DNA of 64,000 bases. Source: Bradyrhizobium genosp. L (GTDB taxonomy: Bacteria; Pseudomonadota; Alphaproteobacteria; Rhizobiales; Xanthobacteraceae). Shown piece after piece: positions 50,396 through 59,683 of the stretch. Position 1 is the stretch's first letter. Every line of letters starts with the position of its first letter. A program made the translations under genes and the position numbers. The DNA lies in assembly GCF_015624485.1 (NCBI RefSeq), contig NZ_CP061378.1, positions 6,907,501 through 6,971,500 on the forward strand. Reading direction: 5' to 3'. The notes beneath the pieces are model-generated. The model ran no database searches. It was given only the letters and a program-made list of their open reading frames with translations, and was not told the DNA's origin.

Positions 50396-52177
50396 CTACG
50401 CTGCGACGAGCAATTCGCCAACCTCGGCCATGCCGACGGCGCGATCGCCGAGCAGATGATCCGTCATCGTGCGCTGGGTGGTATTTTCCGCAAGCCGGAA
50501 CGGATCGCCCGGCATCACGCGGTGGTCGATCACCATCCGCGACAGCAGCAGCCGGCGCGCATCGCCGCGCATCTCGTGGATGCGTTCGCCCTCCCAGGCC
50601 AGCGCCACCGCGCTCGCGACATGATAGAGCAGGCTGGTGGCGCGCCGCGCATCGCCCTCATTGTCGATGCGGCTTGCGACCTCGCGCGCGAATCCAATCG
50701 CGCGGTCGCCGAGGTCGCGCAGGCGGTTGCGCCAAGCTTGCGGCACATTCGGGCTGTCGTCGAGCCGCGCATGCAGATCGGCGGCGAGCGCATTATCCGC
50801 GCCGTGGCGGCCGACTGCGCGCTTCAGCGCGTCGATCGCGACGATGTTGCCGGTGCCCTCCCAGATCGAGCCGAGATGCGCGTCGCGCAGCAGCCGCGGC
50901 GTGACGAATTCCTCGATGTAGCCGATGCCGCCGCGCATCTCCATCGCATCGCCGCAGACTTTTCGGGCGTCGCGGGTGGCGCGGAATTTCAGGGTCGGCG
51001 TCAGGATACGCAGCAGCGCCGCGGCGTCCTGGCTGCCGGCTTCGGCGCGGTCGAGCGCGTCCGCGGTCAGAAAACTCATCGACAGCGCCTGCTCGGTCGG
51101 CAGCATGATCTTCATCAATTGCCGCCGCGCCAGCGGCAGATCGATGATGCGGCTTCCGAACACCACGCGGCCCCGTGCCACCGTGATCGCATCGTGCCAG
51201 GCGCGCCGCATCAGTGCGGTCGACTTCACGCCGTTGGAGAGCCGCGACGAGTTCACCATCTCGGCCATCTGGACAAAGCCGCGATCGAGCTTGCCGACGG
51301 CATAGGCGATCGCGCCGTCGAGCTTGATCTCGCCGGAGGCCATCGAGCGGGTGCCGAGCTTGTCCTTCAGCCGCACGATCCGATAGTGGTTCTGCGCGCC
51401 GTCCTCGAGGAACCGCGGCATCAGGAACAGGCCGACGCCGCGCGTGCCGGGTCCCGCACCTTCGGGGCGCGCCAACAGCATCACCACTTTGGCATCGGCG
51501 TTCGAGCAGAACCATTTTTCGCCATAGAGCCGCCAGTGGTCACCCTCCTGCACGGCGCGCGTGGTCAGCGTGCCGACGTCGGAGCCGCCTTCCTTCTCGG
51601 TCATGAACTGGCCGCCCTGGGTCAGTCTGCTCATGTCGGTCTGCGTCAGGCCGTCGAGATATTTCGCCTTTAGCGCTTCGCTGCCGAAATTTGCCAGCAG
51701 TTTGGCGCAGCCGTCGGTGACGTTGATCGGGCAGCCCATGCCGAATTCGGTCTGGTTGAACAGGAACGTGAAGGCGTGCTTGGCGACGACGGGGTATTTG
51801 TCGGGCCAGCCCATGATGCCTTTGCGGATCGACAGCGCGTGAATGCCGAACTCGCCGAAGGCGACCTTTTCGATCTCGCGATAGGCCGGATGGTATTCGA
51901 TGTGCTGCACGTCGCGGCCGAACTTGTCGCGCTGGTGCAGCACCGGCGTATGCTGGTCGGCGAGGCGGGCGCATTCGTCGAGAAAGCCGCCGGCGAGGCC
52001 GCCGAGCCGGTCGAGATGCGGTTCGATGTGGCGGAATAAGGTGTCGGGGAGATGCAGTTTCAGAAGATCCGTCAGCGCCGGATCGGCCCGGTAGAAATTC
52101 ATTCCGGTCGTGTCGGGGGCCAGCAGTCCGGGCTGGCTGGCGGATGACGGCGTCACATTCTGCTTGAGCGGCTGCAT
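50396..52177 (-). CDS. AidB-like acyl-CoA dehydrogenase
   Basis: About 593 residues, longer than ordinary acyl-CoA dehydrogenases and with the AidB layout: a helical N-terminal domain, FAD region QGGQFMTEKEGGSDVGTLTT, RLYGEKWFCSNADAKVVMLL, and a long C-terminal helical part after GGIGYIEEFVTPRLLRDAHL. AidB is linked to alkylation response and binds DNA; relatives are ordinary acyl-CoA dehydrogenases. I prefer ATG at 52177 (MQPLKQNVTP), preceded by GGGATT, over ATG at 52201. It is divergent from the atypical SDR gene. Confidence 0.85.
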   Translation of the reverse strand: MQPLKQNVTPSSASQPGLLAPDTTGMNFYRADPALTDLLKLHLPDTLFRHIEPHLDRLGGLAGGFLDECARLADQHTPVLHQRDKFGRDVQHIEYHPAYREIEKVAFGEFGIHALSIRKGIMGWPDKYPVVAKHAFTFLFNQTEFGMGCPINVTDGCAKLLANFGSEALKAKYLDGLTQTDMSRLTQGGQFMTEKEGGSDVGTLTTRAVQEGDHWRLYGEKWFCSNADAKVVMLLARPEGAGPGTRGVGLFLMPRFLEDGAQNHYRIVRLKDKLGTRSMASGEIKLDGAIAYAVGKLDRGFVQMAEMVNSSRLSNGVKSTALMRRAWHDAITVARGRVVFGSRIIDLPLARRQLMKIMLPTEQALSMSFLTADALDRAEAGSQDAAALLRILTPTLKFRATRDARKVCGDAMEMRGGIGYIEEFVTPRLLRDAHLGSIWEGTGNIVAIDALKRAVGRHGADNALAADLHARLDDSPNVPQAWRNRLRDLGDRAIGFAREVASRIDNEGDARRATSLLYHVASAVALAWEGERIHEMRGDARRLLLSRMVIDHRVMPGDPFRLAENTTQRTMTDHLLGDRAVGMAEVGELLVAA

Positions 52178-52248
52178 TGAAATCCCGGCTGCGTTCCTCA
52201 TTTCTTTAAACAAGACTATCCTCCTCCGGCCGAGCAAAGGAAAGCCCA

Positions 52249-52950
52249 ATGGATATTCCAAAATACAAGACCGCCCTGATCGTCGGCGCCGGCGAAGGCC
52301 TCAGCGCCTCGCTGGCCCGGATATTTTCGCAGGAGGGAATTCGCGTCGCGCTTGCCGCGCGCAGCATCGAAAAGCTCGGGGCGCTCTGCACCGAAACCAA
52401 GGCGCGCGCCTATGCCTGCGACGCCACCAAGCACGAGGACGTCGAGCGGCTGTTCGGCCTGGTCGAGCGCGAGATCGGGACGCCCGACGTCGTGGTCTAT
52501 AATGCGAGCGGCCGCTCGCGCGGACCGTTCGTCGAGCTGGTTCCCTCGGAGGTCGAGCAGGCGATCGCGGTCAGTGCGTTCGGCGGTTTCCTGGTCGCGC
52601 AGGAAGCCACCAAGCGCATGCTGCCCAACAAGAAGGGCGCGATCCTGTTCACCGGCGCCTCCGCCAGCGTCAAGGGCTACGCGCAGTCGGCGCCGTTCGC
52701 GATGGGCAAATTCGCGCTGCGCGGGCTGGCGCAGAGCATGGCCCGCGAATTGTCGCCGCAGGGTATCCATGTCGCGCATTTCGTGATCGATGGCGGCATC
52801 CGCAGCGCCGCCCGCACCGAGCCGACCGACCGGCCGGATTCGATGCTCGATCCGGACGCGATCGCGCTGAGCTACTGGAACGTGCTGCAGCAGCCGCGCA
52901 GCGCCTGGAGCTGGGAGCTCGAACTGCGGCCCTGGGTCGAGAAGTTTTGA
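52249..52950 (+). CDS. Atypical SDR-family protein (catalytic Tyr replaced)
   Basis: 233 residues with the SDR Rossmann fold. The nucleotide motif is VGAGEGLSASLARIF, which lacks the usual third Gly. The motif VYNASGRSRGPF replaces the classical N-A-G. The catalytic Tyr-x3-Lys reads SAPFAMGKFAL, so Tyr is Phe while Lys is kept. It is therefore unlikely to be a standard alcohol dehydrogenase and may act through a different residue or bind cofactor without reduction. AAAGGAAAG precedes ATG at 52249. A crotonase gene follows after a family A repeat. Confidence 0.85.
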   Translation: MDIPKYKTALIVGAGEGLSASLARIFSQEGIRVALAARSIEKLGALCTETKARAYACDATKHEDVERLFGLVEREIGTPDVVVYNASGRSRGPFVELVPSEVEQAIAVSAFGGFLVAQEATKRMLPNKKGAILFTGASASVKGYAQSAPFAMGKFALRGLAQSMARELSPQGIHVAHFVIDGGIRSAARTEPTDRPDSMLDPDAIALSYWNVLQQPRSAWSWELELRPWVEKF

Positions 52951-52972
52951 GATGACGTTTGTCATGCAAATA

Positions 52973-53061
52973 CGTAAGGTGGGCAAAGCGTAAGCGTGCC
53001 CACCATCACGAGCACGCAAGACATGGTGGGCACGGCGCTTCGCGCCTTTGCCCACCCTACG
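52973..53061. repeat. Inverted repeat, family A (copy 4)
   Basis: CGTAAGGTGGGCAAAGCG ... CCTTTGCCCACCCTACG with CGTGCCCACCATCACG-type inner arms. It lies between the SDR and crotonase genes, ending 35 bases before the crotonase start. Confidence 0.85.
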
Positions 53062-53096
53062 AAGCAACAATGAAGCAACAAGATCAGGGGAGCGAT

Positions 53097-53927
53097 ATGA
53101 CCAGCGACATCAAGATCGAGACCGGCACCGACGAACTGCTCTGCGTGATCCGCGACCGCGTCGCCATCATCACGCTGAACCGCCCCGACGCGCGTAATTC
53201 ACTGTCGGATACTCTAACCCCGGCACTGCGCACCATGATCCGGACCTGCGGCGAGAATCCGGAGGTCGGCGTGCTCTTGATCACCGGCGCCGGCAAGGCG
53301 TTCTGCGCCGGCGGCAACGTCAAGGGCATGGGCGCCCATCGCGATCCGAAGAAGCTCGAAATGTCCTATGAGGACAAGGTCGCCGATTTGCAGGAGCGCC
53401 AGCGCCTGCTCACCGGCGCGCTGGCCTCGGTGCGCAAGCCGACCATCGCCGCCCTGCCCGGCCCCGCCGTCGGCGCCGGGCTGTCGATTGCGCTCGCCTG
53501 CGACATCCGCATCGCCGCGCAATCGGCGTTCATTTCGACCGGATATCTGCGCGTGGCACTGAGCGGCGACTACGGTATCGCCTGGCTCTTGACCCGCCTG
53601 GTCGGCACCTCGCGGGCCCGCGAATTGATGTTCACCGCGGAGAAGGTCGATGCCACGAGGTGCGAGCAGATCGGCCTCGTCAACCGCGTGGTGCCGGACG
53701 AGACGCTGCAGGACGAGGCGTTTGCGCTGGCGAAGTCGATGGCCGAAGGCCCGACCTTGGCGCTGCGCTACATGAAGGACAATCTCGACGAAGCCATGTT
53801 GTTCGACTTCGCCACCGCGCGCGATCACGAGGCCGAACGATTGATCCGGCTCACCACGACGGCCGATCACAAGGAAGCCGTGCAGGCGTTCATCGACAAG
53901 CGGAAACCGGTGTTCAAAGGCAACTGA
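53097..53927 (+). CDS. Enoyl-CoA hydratase family protein
   Basis: 276 residues, crotonase fold: AIITLNRPDARNSLSDTLTP, oxyanion region GAGKAFCAGGNVKGMG, and PGPAVGAGLSIALACDIRIA. TGYLRVALSGDYGIAWLLTR follows, where Asp occupies a position near the hydratase Glu. ATG at 53097 has CAGGGGAG upstream; the frame before it crosses the family A repeat and is not coding. It probably works with the AidB-like dehydrogenase and SDR. Confidence 0.87.
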   Translation: MTSDIKIETGTDELLCVIRDRVAIITLNRPDARNSLSDTLTPALRTMIRTCGENPEVGVLLITGAGKAFCAGGNVKGMGAHRDPKKLEMSYEDKVADLQERQRLLTGALASVRKPTIAALPGPAVGAGLSIALACDIRIAAQSAFISTGYLRVALSGDYGIAWLLTRLVGTSRARELMFTAEKVDATRCEQIGLVNRVVPDETLQDEAFALAKSMAEGPTLALRYMKDNLDEAMLFDFATARDHEAERLIRLTTTADHKEAVQAFIDKRKPVFKGN

Positions 53928-53949
53928 GCGCGGAGCGCCTCAGAAGTCA

Positions 53950-54111
53950 CCTCTCCCCCTGTGGGAGAGGTCGGATTGCATCGGAAGATGCAATCCGGGT
54001 GAGGGGTTCAGGTCTATCCTCAAGAGCGAGTTTGCCGAGAGGCTTCACCCCTCACCCGCACCGCATTCCGCTTCGCTGCATGCGCTGCGGCCTCTCCCAC
54101 AGGGGGAGAGG
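53950..54111. repeat. Long inverted repeat, family E (copy 1)
   Basis: The 21-bp ends (CCTCTCCCCCTGTGGGAGAG plus G, and their exact complement) enclose 120 bases that include GGATTGCATC / GATGCAATCC. It lies at the 3' end of a broken LysR gene. Confidence 0.85.
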
Positions 54112-54411
54112 CGAAGAAAGAGGAGCGCGCGAAATCGACGAACGCCCGCAGCGCCGCCGGCAATTGGCGGCGGCTTGGGTAATAGAGGAAGAATCCGGGA
54201 TAGGCCGGGCACCAGTCGGCGAGCACGCGGATCAGCTTGCGCCTGGCAATCAAGTCGTCGACCTGTGCCTCGAACACGTAAGCGAGCCCAGCCCCGTCGA
54301 GCGCGGCATCGACCATCAGATCCTGGTCGTTCAGCGTCAGCGGCCCCGTGACGTCGATATCGACCTCGATGCCGCCGCGCTCGAACTCCCAGCGAAGCAC
54401 GCATTCGTCGA
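54112..54411 (-). pseudogene. Remnant of a LysR-family regulator (C-terminal third)
   Basis: In the minus frame about 100 residues match the end of the LysR effector domain: VLRWEFERGGIEVDIDVTGP, LTLNDQDLMVDAALDGAGLA, YVFEAQVDDLIARRKLIRVL and AYPGFFLYYPSRRQLPAALR. The HTH and the first half of the effector domain are absent. Upstream residues (KIRRRRHAPPLRQLLFDE) are unlike LysR and run into a family I repeat. The 3' side reads into a family E repeat instead of a normal stop codon. It is a gene fragment bounded on both sides by repeats. Confidence 0.8.
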
Positions 54412-54485
54412 AAAGGAGCTGGCGGAGTGGCGGAGCGTGGCGACGTCGACGGATTTTGCCGAAGATAAGTGAGTTATCGCCGCTC

Positions 54486-54568
54486 GTCATGCCGGGCTTG
54501 ACCCGGCAATCCATCACATCAAAAGAACTTTCACTCGATGGATGCGCGAGTCAAGCCCGCGCACGACG
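54486..54568. repeat. Intergenic inverted repeat, family I
   Basis: CGTCATGCCGGGCTTGACCC and the degenerate matching end GTCAAGCCCGCGCACGACG with ATCCAT / ATGGAT inner arms. It lies at the broken 5' side of the LysR remnant. Confidence 0.7.
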
Positions 54569-54585
54569 AGTTGGGATTGCGGCAC

Positions 54586-54630
54586 TGAAAAAGAAAATGG
54601 CCCGGTTCTGGAGGGGCCCAGAACCGGGCC
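54586..54630 (-). terminator. Rho-independent terminator of the GNAT gene
   Basis: GGCCCGGTTCTGG pairs with CCAGAACCGGGCC (54599-54630, 13-bp stem). On the minus strand a T-rich run (ATTTTCTTTTT) follows, 9 bases beyond the GNAT stop codon. Confidence 0.9.
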
Positions 54631-54638
54631 AAGTTGCG

Positions 54639-55262
54639 TCAAGCCGCAAGCGAGGACATCGCGGCCAAGCGGGAAGTGGCGGCAAGCCGCCAGCTGGCAC
54701 AGGGAATGTCTTGCGGTTCGACGTGGATCTGTTTCTCGAAGCGCACCAGCTTCCAGTCGCCGGGGCTCGCGGTGAAGGCGTATTCGGACTTGCGGGCCAG
54801 CGCGATCATGCTCGTATTGGAACGCAGCGTGTCGGCGAAAATGCTGGCGGCCCCGAAGGACGCCGCGCGGCATTCGAGATTCTTCAACAGCGCCTTGCCA
54901 ATGCCGTGGCCCTGCCACCGGTCATCGATCGACAGGCCGAACTCGACGCTCGACGTATCGGCATGGAAGGCATAGCGGGCTTCGCCGACGATGGTCTCGA
55001 AACCATCGACCAGCATCGTCGCGACCACCGTGAACCGGTCAGCCTCGCCGACATGAATGAAGCGCTCGAGCTCCGTCTTCGGCAGCTCGCTCAGCGCGCC
55101 CAGGAAGCGGTTGTAGCGGGATTGCGTCGAGAGGGCGCGGATGAAGCTCTGCAGCTCCTCGCGGTCGCGCGGCTCGACGAAGCGCACCTTGATCTCCCGC
55201 CCATCCTTGGCACGCAGCACGTCGGAATATCGCTTGAGATCGTCGAGATGCAGCGCAGTCAT
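54639..55262 (-). CDS. GNAT-family N-acetyltransferase
   Basis: 207 residues. The acetyl-CoA motif is DDRWQGHGIGKALLKNLECR, preceded by the strand SSVEFGLSID and followed by ADTLRSNTSMIALARKSEYA. N-terminal residues REIKVRFVEPRDREELQSFI form the first strand and helix. The acceptor is unknown. ATG at 55262 is preceded by GAGGAG. It has its own terminator. A DUF1127 gene lies upstream on the same strand after 69 bases. Confidence 0.9.
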   Translation of the reverse strand: MTALHLDDLKRYSDVLRAKDGREIKVRFVEPRDREELQSFIRALSTQSRYNRFLGALSELPKTELERFIHVGEADRFTVVATMLVDGFETIVGEARYAFHADTSSVEFGLSIDDRWQGHGIGKALLKNLECRAASFGAASIFADTLRSNTSMIALARKSEYAFTASPGDWKLVRFEKQIHVEPQDIPCASWRLAATSRLAAMSSLAA

Positions 55263-55331
55263 GACACGCTCCTCGGGCGGATAGATTGGCTGGCGCCCCT
55301 CTATCGAGGCGGCGCCAGCGGAGGCGGCCTT

Positions 55332-55535
55332 TCAGGCCCGCCAGAACGGCTTCTCGGTCTCGAGCACGATATCGCTGCGGGACATTCCGATGTCGTGGAG
55401 GTCGCGCTCCGACCATTGCGACAGCTCACGCCGGCGCTCGTAGCGGTCCCACCACACGTGAAGCGTTTCGCCGACCTGACCCAGCAGGCCGGGCGTATGA
55501 TGATTTGTCATCGATTCATGGGTGAAAATGGACAT
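55332..55535 (-). CDS. DUF1127 small protein
   Basis: 67 residues with the DUF1127 core WWDRYERRRELSQWSERDLH-DIGMSRSDI. Such Arg-rich proteins in alphaproteobacteria are linked to RNA turnover and to phosphate or carbon metabolism. ATG at 55535 has GAGAGGAG upstream. It is divergent from the LysR gene of the tcu cluster; the first 20 residues are not conserved in the family. Confidence 0.88.
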   Translation of the reverse strand: MSIFTHESMTNHHTPGLLGQVGETLHVWWDRYERRRELSQWSERDLHDIGMSRSDIVLETEKPFWRA

Positions 55536-55653
55536 TTGCGGCTCCTCTCGGTAACCTGTTGGATAGAATATCGGAGCTATTCGGCCGGTTCACAAACGAC
55601 ACTTTGTACCGCTTCGCATGAATTAAAGTCATGTATTGGGAGATCATCCGGAG

Positions 55654-56553
55654 ATGACGAATCGGCTGCCTTCGCTGAATGGCCTGCGCGCCTTCGAGGC
55701 GGCCGCGCGGCACATGAGCTTCACGCTCGCGGCGTCCGAGCTGAACGTGACGCAGACCGCGATCAGCCATCAGATCCGACGGCTCGAGGAAGAGCTCGGC
55801 GTGCGCCTGTTCGTCCGCCAGAATCGCTCGCTGAGCCTGACGCCGGAGGCTGCCGAATACCTTCCCGGCGTCCGCGCCGCCTTCAACGACCTGCGGCTGG
55901 CGACCGACCGCCTGCTGCGGCGCGACGATGACCACGTGCTGACCGTCTCGACCCTCGCATCGCTCGCCGCCAAATGGCTGCTGCCGCGGCTCTCCGCATT
56001 CCAGGAGGCGCATCCCGGCATCGACGTCCGCATCACCACCTCGACCAGCCTGGTCGACTTCCAGCGCGACAAGGTCGACGCGGCGATCCGCTACGGCCGC
56101 GGCCAATGGTCCGGCCTGCGCGCCGACTGGCTGATGGCGGACGAATTGTTCCCGGTGTGCAGCCCGTCGCTGCTGCAGGGAGGCAAGCCGCTCGCGTGCC
56201 CGGAGGATCTCAGGGATCGCACGCTGTTGCATACCAGCGGCGCCAACAGCGACGATTGGCGGCTGTGGCTGACCGCGGCGGGACTGCCGACCGATCTCTC
56301 CAAGCAGCCGGGCGTCACCTTCGATCTGCTGTTCGTGACCATCCAGGCTGCGATCGACGGCATCGGCGTCGCGATGGGCCGCACCTCCTATGTGAAGGAC
56401 GACGTGGCCAAGGGCCGCCTCGTGGCTCCCTTCAAGATCGCACTCCCGGCCGACGCCGGCTTTTATCTGGTGTCGCCGCAGGGCCGCGCCGACACGCCAA
56501 AGCTCGCCGCGTTCCGGAGCTGGATCGGCGCCGCCGCACACGCGACCTCTTGA
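55654..56553 (+). CDS. LysR-family regulator, likely of the tcu cluster
   Basis: 299 residues, GcvA/AmpR-like branch: HTH SLNGLRAFEAAARHMSFTLA with SELNVTQTAISHQIRRLEEE, and a C-terminal effector domain (VSTLASLAAKWLLPRLSAFQ; DAAIRYGRGQWSGLRADWLM). ATG at 55654 is preferred over TTG at 55636, whose GGGAG serves as the ribosome-binding site. It is co-directional with and 177 bases before the transporter gene. In Salmonella the LysR protein TcuR induces tcuABC in response to tricarballylate; orthology here is inferred from position only. Confidence 0.85.
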   Translation: MTNRLPSLNGLRAFEAAARHMSFTLAASELNVTQTAISHQIRRLEEELGVRLFVRQNRSLSLTPEAAEYLPGVRAAFNDLRLATDRLLRRDDDHVLTVSTLASLAAKWLLPRLSAFQEAHPGIDVRITTSTSLVDFQRDKVDAAIRYGRGQWSGLRADWLMADELFPVCSPSLLQGGKPLACPEDLRDRTLLHTSGANSDDWRLWLTAAGLPTDLSKQPGVTFDLLFVTIQAAIDGIGVAMGRTSYVKDDVAKGRLVAPFKIALPADAGFYLVSPQGRADTPKLAAFRSWIGAAAHATS

Positions 56554-56730
56554 TGCAGCGCACGCTGCGTCAAGACTTGTCCACCTACGGCTTTTTTCCC
56601 ATGTGGCGCGGGCGATTTCGGGTTGGTGGCGTCGGACTGACGTGCCAAATTGCCGCGCATGGCAGGTTAACTGCCTTGGCTGGCGAGACAATTTTCGCCA
56701 GCCGTTATGCCACGGGGAGGAAAGGGCGTT

Positions 56731-58041
56731 ATGTCGCAGTCGAGTTCATCGCAAGTCCCGCAAATCAAGTCGCGCCTCGGCGCCATTCTGCGCGCGACCA
56801 GCGGCAATTTCCTCGAGCAGTTCGATTTCTTCCTGTTCGGCTTCTATGCATCGGCGATCGCCAAGGCCTTCTTCCCTGCCTCCAATGAAACCGCGGCGCT
56901 GCTCAACGCGTTCGGCGTGTTCTGGCTCGGCGCGCTGATGCGCCCGGTCGGCGCGATCGTGCTCGGCGCCTATATCGACCGGATCGGCCGCCGCCAGGGC
57001 CTGATCGTGACGCTGGCGATCATGGCCGTCGGCACTGTCGTGATCGCAATCTGTCCGAGCTATGAGACGATCGGCATCGCCGCGCCGATCATCGTGCTGC
57101 TCGCCCGCCTGCTGCAGGGCTTCTCGGCCGGCGTCGAGCTCGGCGGTGTCTCGGTCTATCTCGCGGAGATCGCAACCCCCGGCAATCGCGGCTTCTACAC
57201 CTCGTTCCAGTCGGCGAGCCAGCAGGTCGCGATCTTCGTCGCCTCGATCCTCGGCTTCATCCTGAGCGAGAGCATGCCGGCCGCGACCGTCGCGTCGTGG
57301 GGCTGGCGCATCCCGTTCTTCGTCGGCTGCATGATCATTCCGGTGATCTTCTTCCTGCGGCGGACGCTGGAGGAGACCCCGGCATTCCTGGCGATGAAGA
57401 AGCACCCGACCGCGAGCGAGGTGTTCGCCTCGGCGCTCGCCAACTGGCGCATCGTCATCCTCGGCATGATGATCGCGGTGCTGACCACCACGACCTTCTA
57501 CTTCGTCACCGTCTATACACCGACCTTCGGCAAGACCGTGCTGAAGCTGTCGACGCAGGACGCGCTGCTGGTCACGCTGCTGGTCGCCGTGACCAATTTC
57601 ATCTGGAATCCGGTCGGCGGCGCGGTGTCCGACCGGCTCGGCCGCAAGCCGGTGCTGCTTGCGATCGCAGGCCTCTCGCTGCTGACCGCCTATCCGGCGC
57701 TGCACTGGCTGGTGAGCGATCCAAGCTTCGGCAAGATGCTGGCCGTGGAAATGATGTTCTCGTTCTACTTCGGCGTCTACAGCGGCACCATGCTGGGCTG
57801 CCTGGTCGAGATCGTGCCGGCGCATGTCCGCACCACCTGCTTCTCGCTGGCCTTTGCGCTGGCGGCCGGGCTGTTCGGCACCTTCACGCCGTTTGCCTCG
57901 ACCTGGCTGATCCAGCACACCGGCGACAAGGCCTCGCCCGGCTACTGGCTGATGTGCGCCGCCGCGCTCGGCATCGTCGCCGCGCTGATCGTCTATCGCG
58001 GCGGCCAGACCATCGAGCAGCGCGAGACCGTTGCGGCCTGA
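56731..58041 (+). CDS. tcuC: MFS tricarballylate/citrate:proton symporter, TcuC type
   Basis: 436 residues, 12 hydrophobic helices of the metabolite:H+ symporter branch of MFS. The start [20 protein letters not shown] and [20 protein letters not shown] match citrate/tricarballylate carriers; [15 protein letters not shown] is the second half's loop motif. It should import tricarboxylates with protons. ATG at 56731 has GGGGAGGAAAGG upstream. The tcuA gene follows after 79 bases. Confidence 0.85.
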   Translation: MSQSSSSQVPQIKSRLGAILRATSGNFLEQFDFFLFGFYASAIAKAFFPASNETAALLNAFGVFWLGALMRPVGAIVLGAYIDRIGRRQGLIVTLAIMAVGTVVIAICPSYETIGIAAPIIVLLARLLQGFSAGVELGGVSVYLAEIATPGNRGFYTSFQSASQQVAIFVASILGFILSESMPAATVASWGWRIPFFVGCMIIPVIFFLRRTLEETPAFLAMKKHPTASEVFASALANWRIVILGMMIAVLTTTTFYFVTVYTPTFGKTVLKLSTQDALLVTLLVAVTNFIWNPVGGAVSDRLGRKPVLLAIAGLSLLTAYPALHWLVSDPSFGKMLAVEMMFSFYFGVYSGTMLGCLVEIVPAHVRTTCFSLAFALAAGLFGTFTPFASTWLIQHTGDKASPGYWLMCAAALGIVAALIVYRGGQTIEQRETVAA

Positions 58042-58120
58042 TCGTCCGCATGCAATCGGGGCAGGCCGACCGCCTGCCCCGACATGTTGCTTTCCATGCC
58101 AACAACGATAACAAGAGCGC

Positions 58121-59521
58121 ATGGTTGATCTGACGCGCAGGTTCGACGTGCTGGTGATCGGCGGCGGCAACGCCGCCCTCTGCGCCGCGATCAGCGCACG
58201 CCGCGCCGGCGCTTCGGTGCTGGTGCTCGAAGGCGCGCCAAAATTCTACCGCGGCGGCAATACCCGGCACACGCGCAACATGCGCTGCGCCCATGATGCG
58301 GCGACCGAGATCCTCACCGGTCCCTATACCGAGGAGGAATTCTGGGAAGACCTGCTGCGCGTGACCGGCGGCCAGACCGACGAAGAGCTGGCGCGCTTCA
58401 TGATCCATGAATCCAAGGACATCCTGAACTGGATCGTCGAGCAGGGCGTGCGGTGGCAACCTTCGCTCGGCGGCACCTTGAGCCTTGGCCGCACCAACTC
58501 GTTCTTCCTCGGCGGTGGCCGTGCGATGCTGAACGCGCTGTACCGCACCGCCGAGGCGCTCGGCGTCGACGTCCTCTACGATGCCGAGGTGATCGATCTC
58601 AAGATCGAGGACGGCATGTTCCTGTCGGCCGCGCTGAAGCAGCCGGTCGGCGGCCGGACCGAAGTGCCTGCCTCGGCGCTGGTCGCAGCCGCCGGCGGCT
58701 TCGAGGCCAACATCGAGTGGCTGAAGCAATATTGGGGCGAGGCCGCCGACAATTTCCTGATCCGCGGCACGCCGTTCAATCGCGGCGCGATCCTGAAGAT
58801 GCTGCTGGCCAAGGGCGTGCAGGAGATCGGCGATCCCACGCAATGCCATGCAGTCGCGATCGACGCCCGCGCGCCGAAATTCGACGGTGGCATCATCACG
58901 CGTCATGATTCGGTGGTGTTCGGCATCGTCGTCAACAAGCACGCCGCGCGGTTCTACGACGAGGGCGAGGACATCTGGCCGAAGCGCTACGCGATCTGGG
59001 GCCGCCTGGTCGCCGCCCAGCCCGACCAGATCGCCTACATCATCTTCGACTCGACCGTGGTGACGAGCTTCATGCCGACGCTGTTTCCGCCGATCGCGGG
59101 GCAGACGATCGCCGAACTTGCCGGCAAGCTCGAGCTCGATCCGGGCGCGCTGGAAAAGACCATCACCGAATTCAACGCCGCGGTGCAACCAGGCACATTC
59201 GACCACACCATCCTCGACGATTGCCGCACCGAAGGCATCACGCCGGCGAAGACGCATTGGGCGCGCAGGATCGAGACGCCGCCCTACCTCGCCTATCCGG
59301 TGCGACCGGGCATCACCTTCACCTATCTCGGCACCCGCGTGAACAGAGAGGCGCGGATGATGATGCAGGACGGCAGGCCCTCCGCCAACATGTTCGCCGC
59401 CGGCGAGATCATGGCCGGCAACGTGCTCGGCAAGGGCTATGCCGCCGGCATGGGCATGACCATCGGCAGCGTGTTCGGCCGCGTCGCCGGGCGGGAAGCG
59501 GCCAGAAATGCACGGAACTGA
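58121..59521 (+). CDS. tcuA: Tricarballylate dehydrogenase, FAD-dependent
   Basis: 466 residues of the fumarate-reductase/succinate-dehydrogenase flavoprotein group: dinucleotide motif VLVIGGGNAALCAAISARRA, RGGNTRHTRNMRCAHD, and TFTYLGTRVNREARMMMQDG near the end, with GEIMAGNVLGKGYAAGMGMT closing the FAD site. TcuA oxidises tricarballylate to cis-aconitate, which enters the TCA cycle, and passes electrons to TcuB. The start is ATG at 58121. Placement with tcuC and tcuB supports the name. Confidence 0.9.
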   Translation: MVDLTRRFDVLVIGGGNAALCAAISARRAGASVLVLEGAPKFYRGGNTRHTRNMRCAHDAATEILTGPYTEEEFWEDLLRVTGGQTDEELARFMIHESKDILNWIVEQGVRWQPSLGGTLSLGRTNSFFLGGGRAMLNALYRTAEALGVDVLYDAEVIDLKIEDGMFLSAALKQPVGGRTEVPASALVAAAGGFEANIEWLKQYWGEAADNFLIRGTPFNRGAILKMLLAKGVQEIGDPTQCHAVAIDARAPKFDGGIITRHDSVVFGIVVNKHAARFYDEGEDIWPKRYAIWGRLVAAQPDQIAYIIFDSTVVTSFMPTLFPPIAGQTIAELAGKLELDPGALEKTITEFNAAVQPGTFDHTILDDCRTEGITPAKTHWARRIETPPYLAYPVRPGITFTYLGTRVNREARMMMQDGRPSANMFAAGEIMAGNVLGKGYAAGMGMTIGSVFGRVAGREAARNARN

Positions 59522-59536
59522 TGCCGCGCTTTTCTC

Positions 59537-59667
59537 ACCTCGCCCCGCTTGCGGGGAGAGGTCGTATCGCATCGAAGATGCGATACGGGTGAGGGGGAGT
59601 CTCCCCGAGCACGGTGCGTGGAGAGCCCCCCTCATCCCGACCTTCTCCCCGCACGCGGGGAGAAGGG
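59537..59667. repeat. Inverted repeat, family E (copy 2), inside tcu cluster
   Basis: Ends CACCTCGCCCCGCTTGCGGGG and the CTTCTCCCCGCACGCGGGGAG half; the middle TCGTATCGCATC / GATGCGATACG also pairs. It lies between tcuA and the esterase gene. Confidence 0.75.
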
Positions 59668-59683
59668 GAAGATCGGAGGAAGC

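Noticed and set aside
12749..53061. Family A repeats considered as CRISPR repeats
   Set aside because: They are single, widely spaced palindromic elements without spacer arrays or cas genes.
57884..59635. 583-residue minus-strand frame opposite tcuC and tcuA
   Set aside because: Shadow of two well-recognised genes; no ribosome-binding site or domain.
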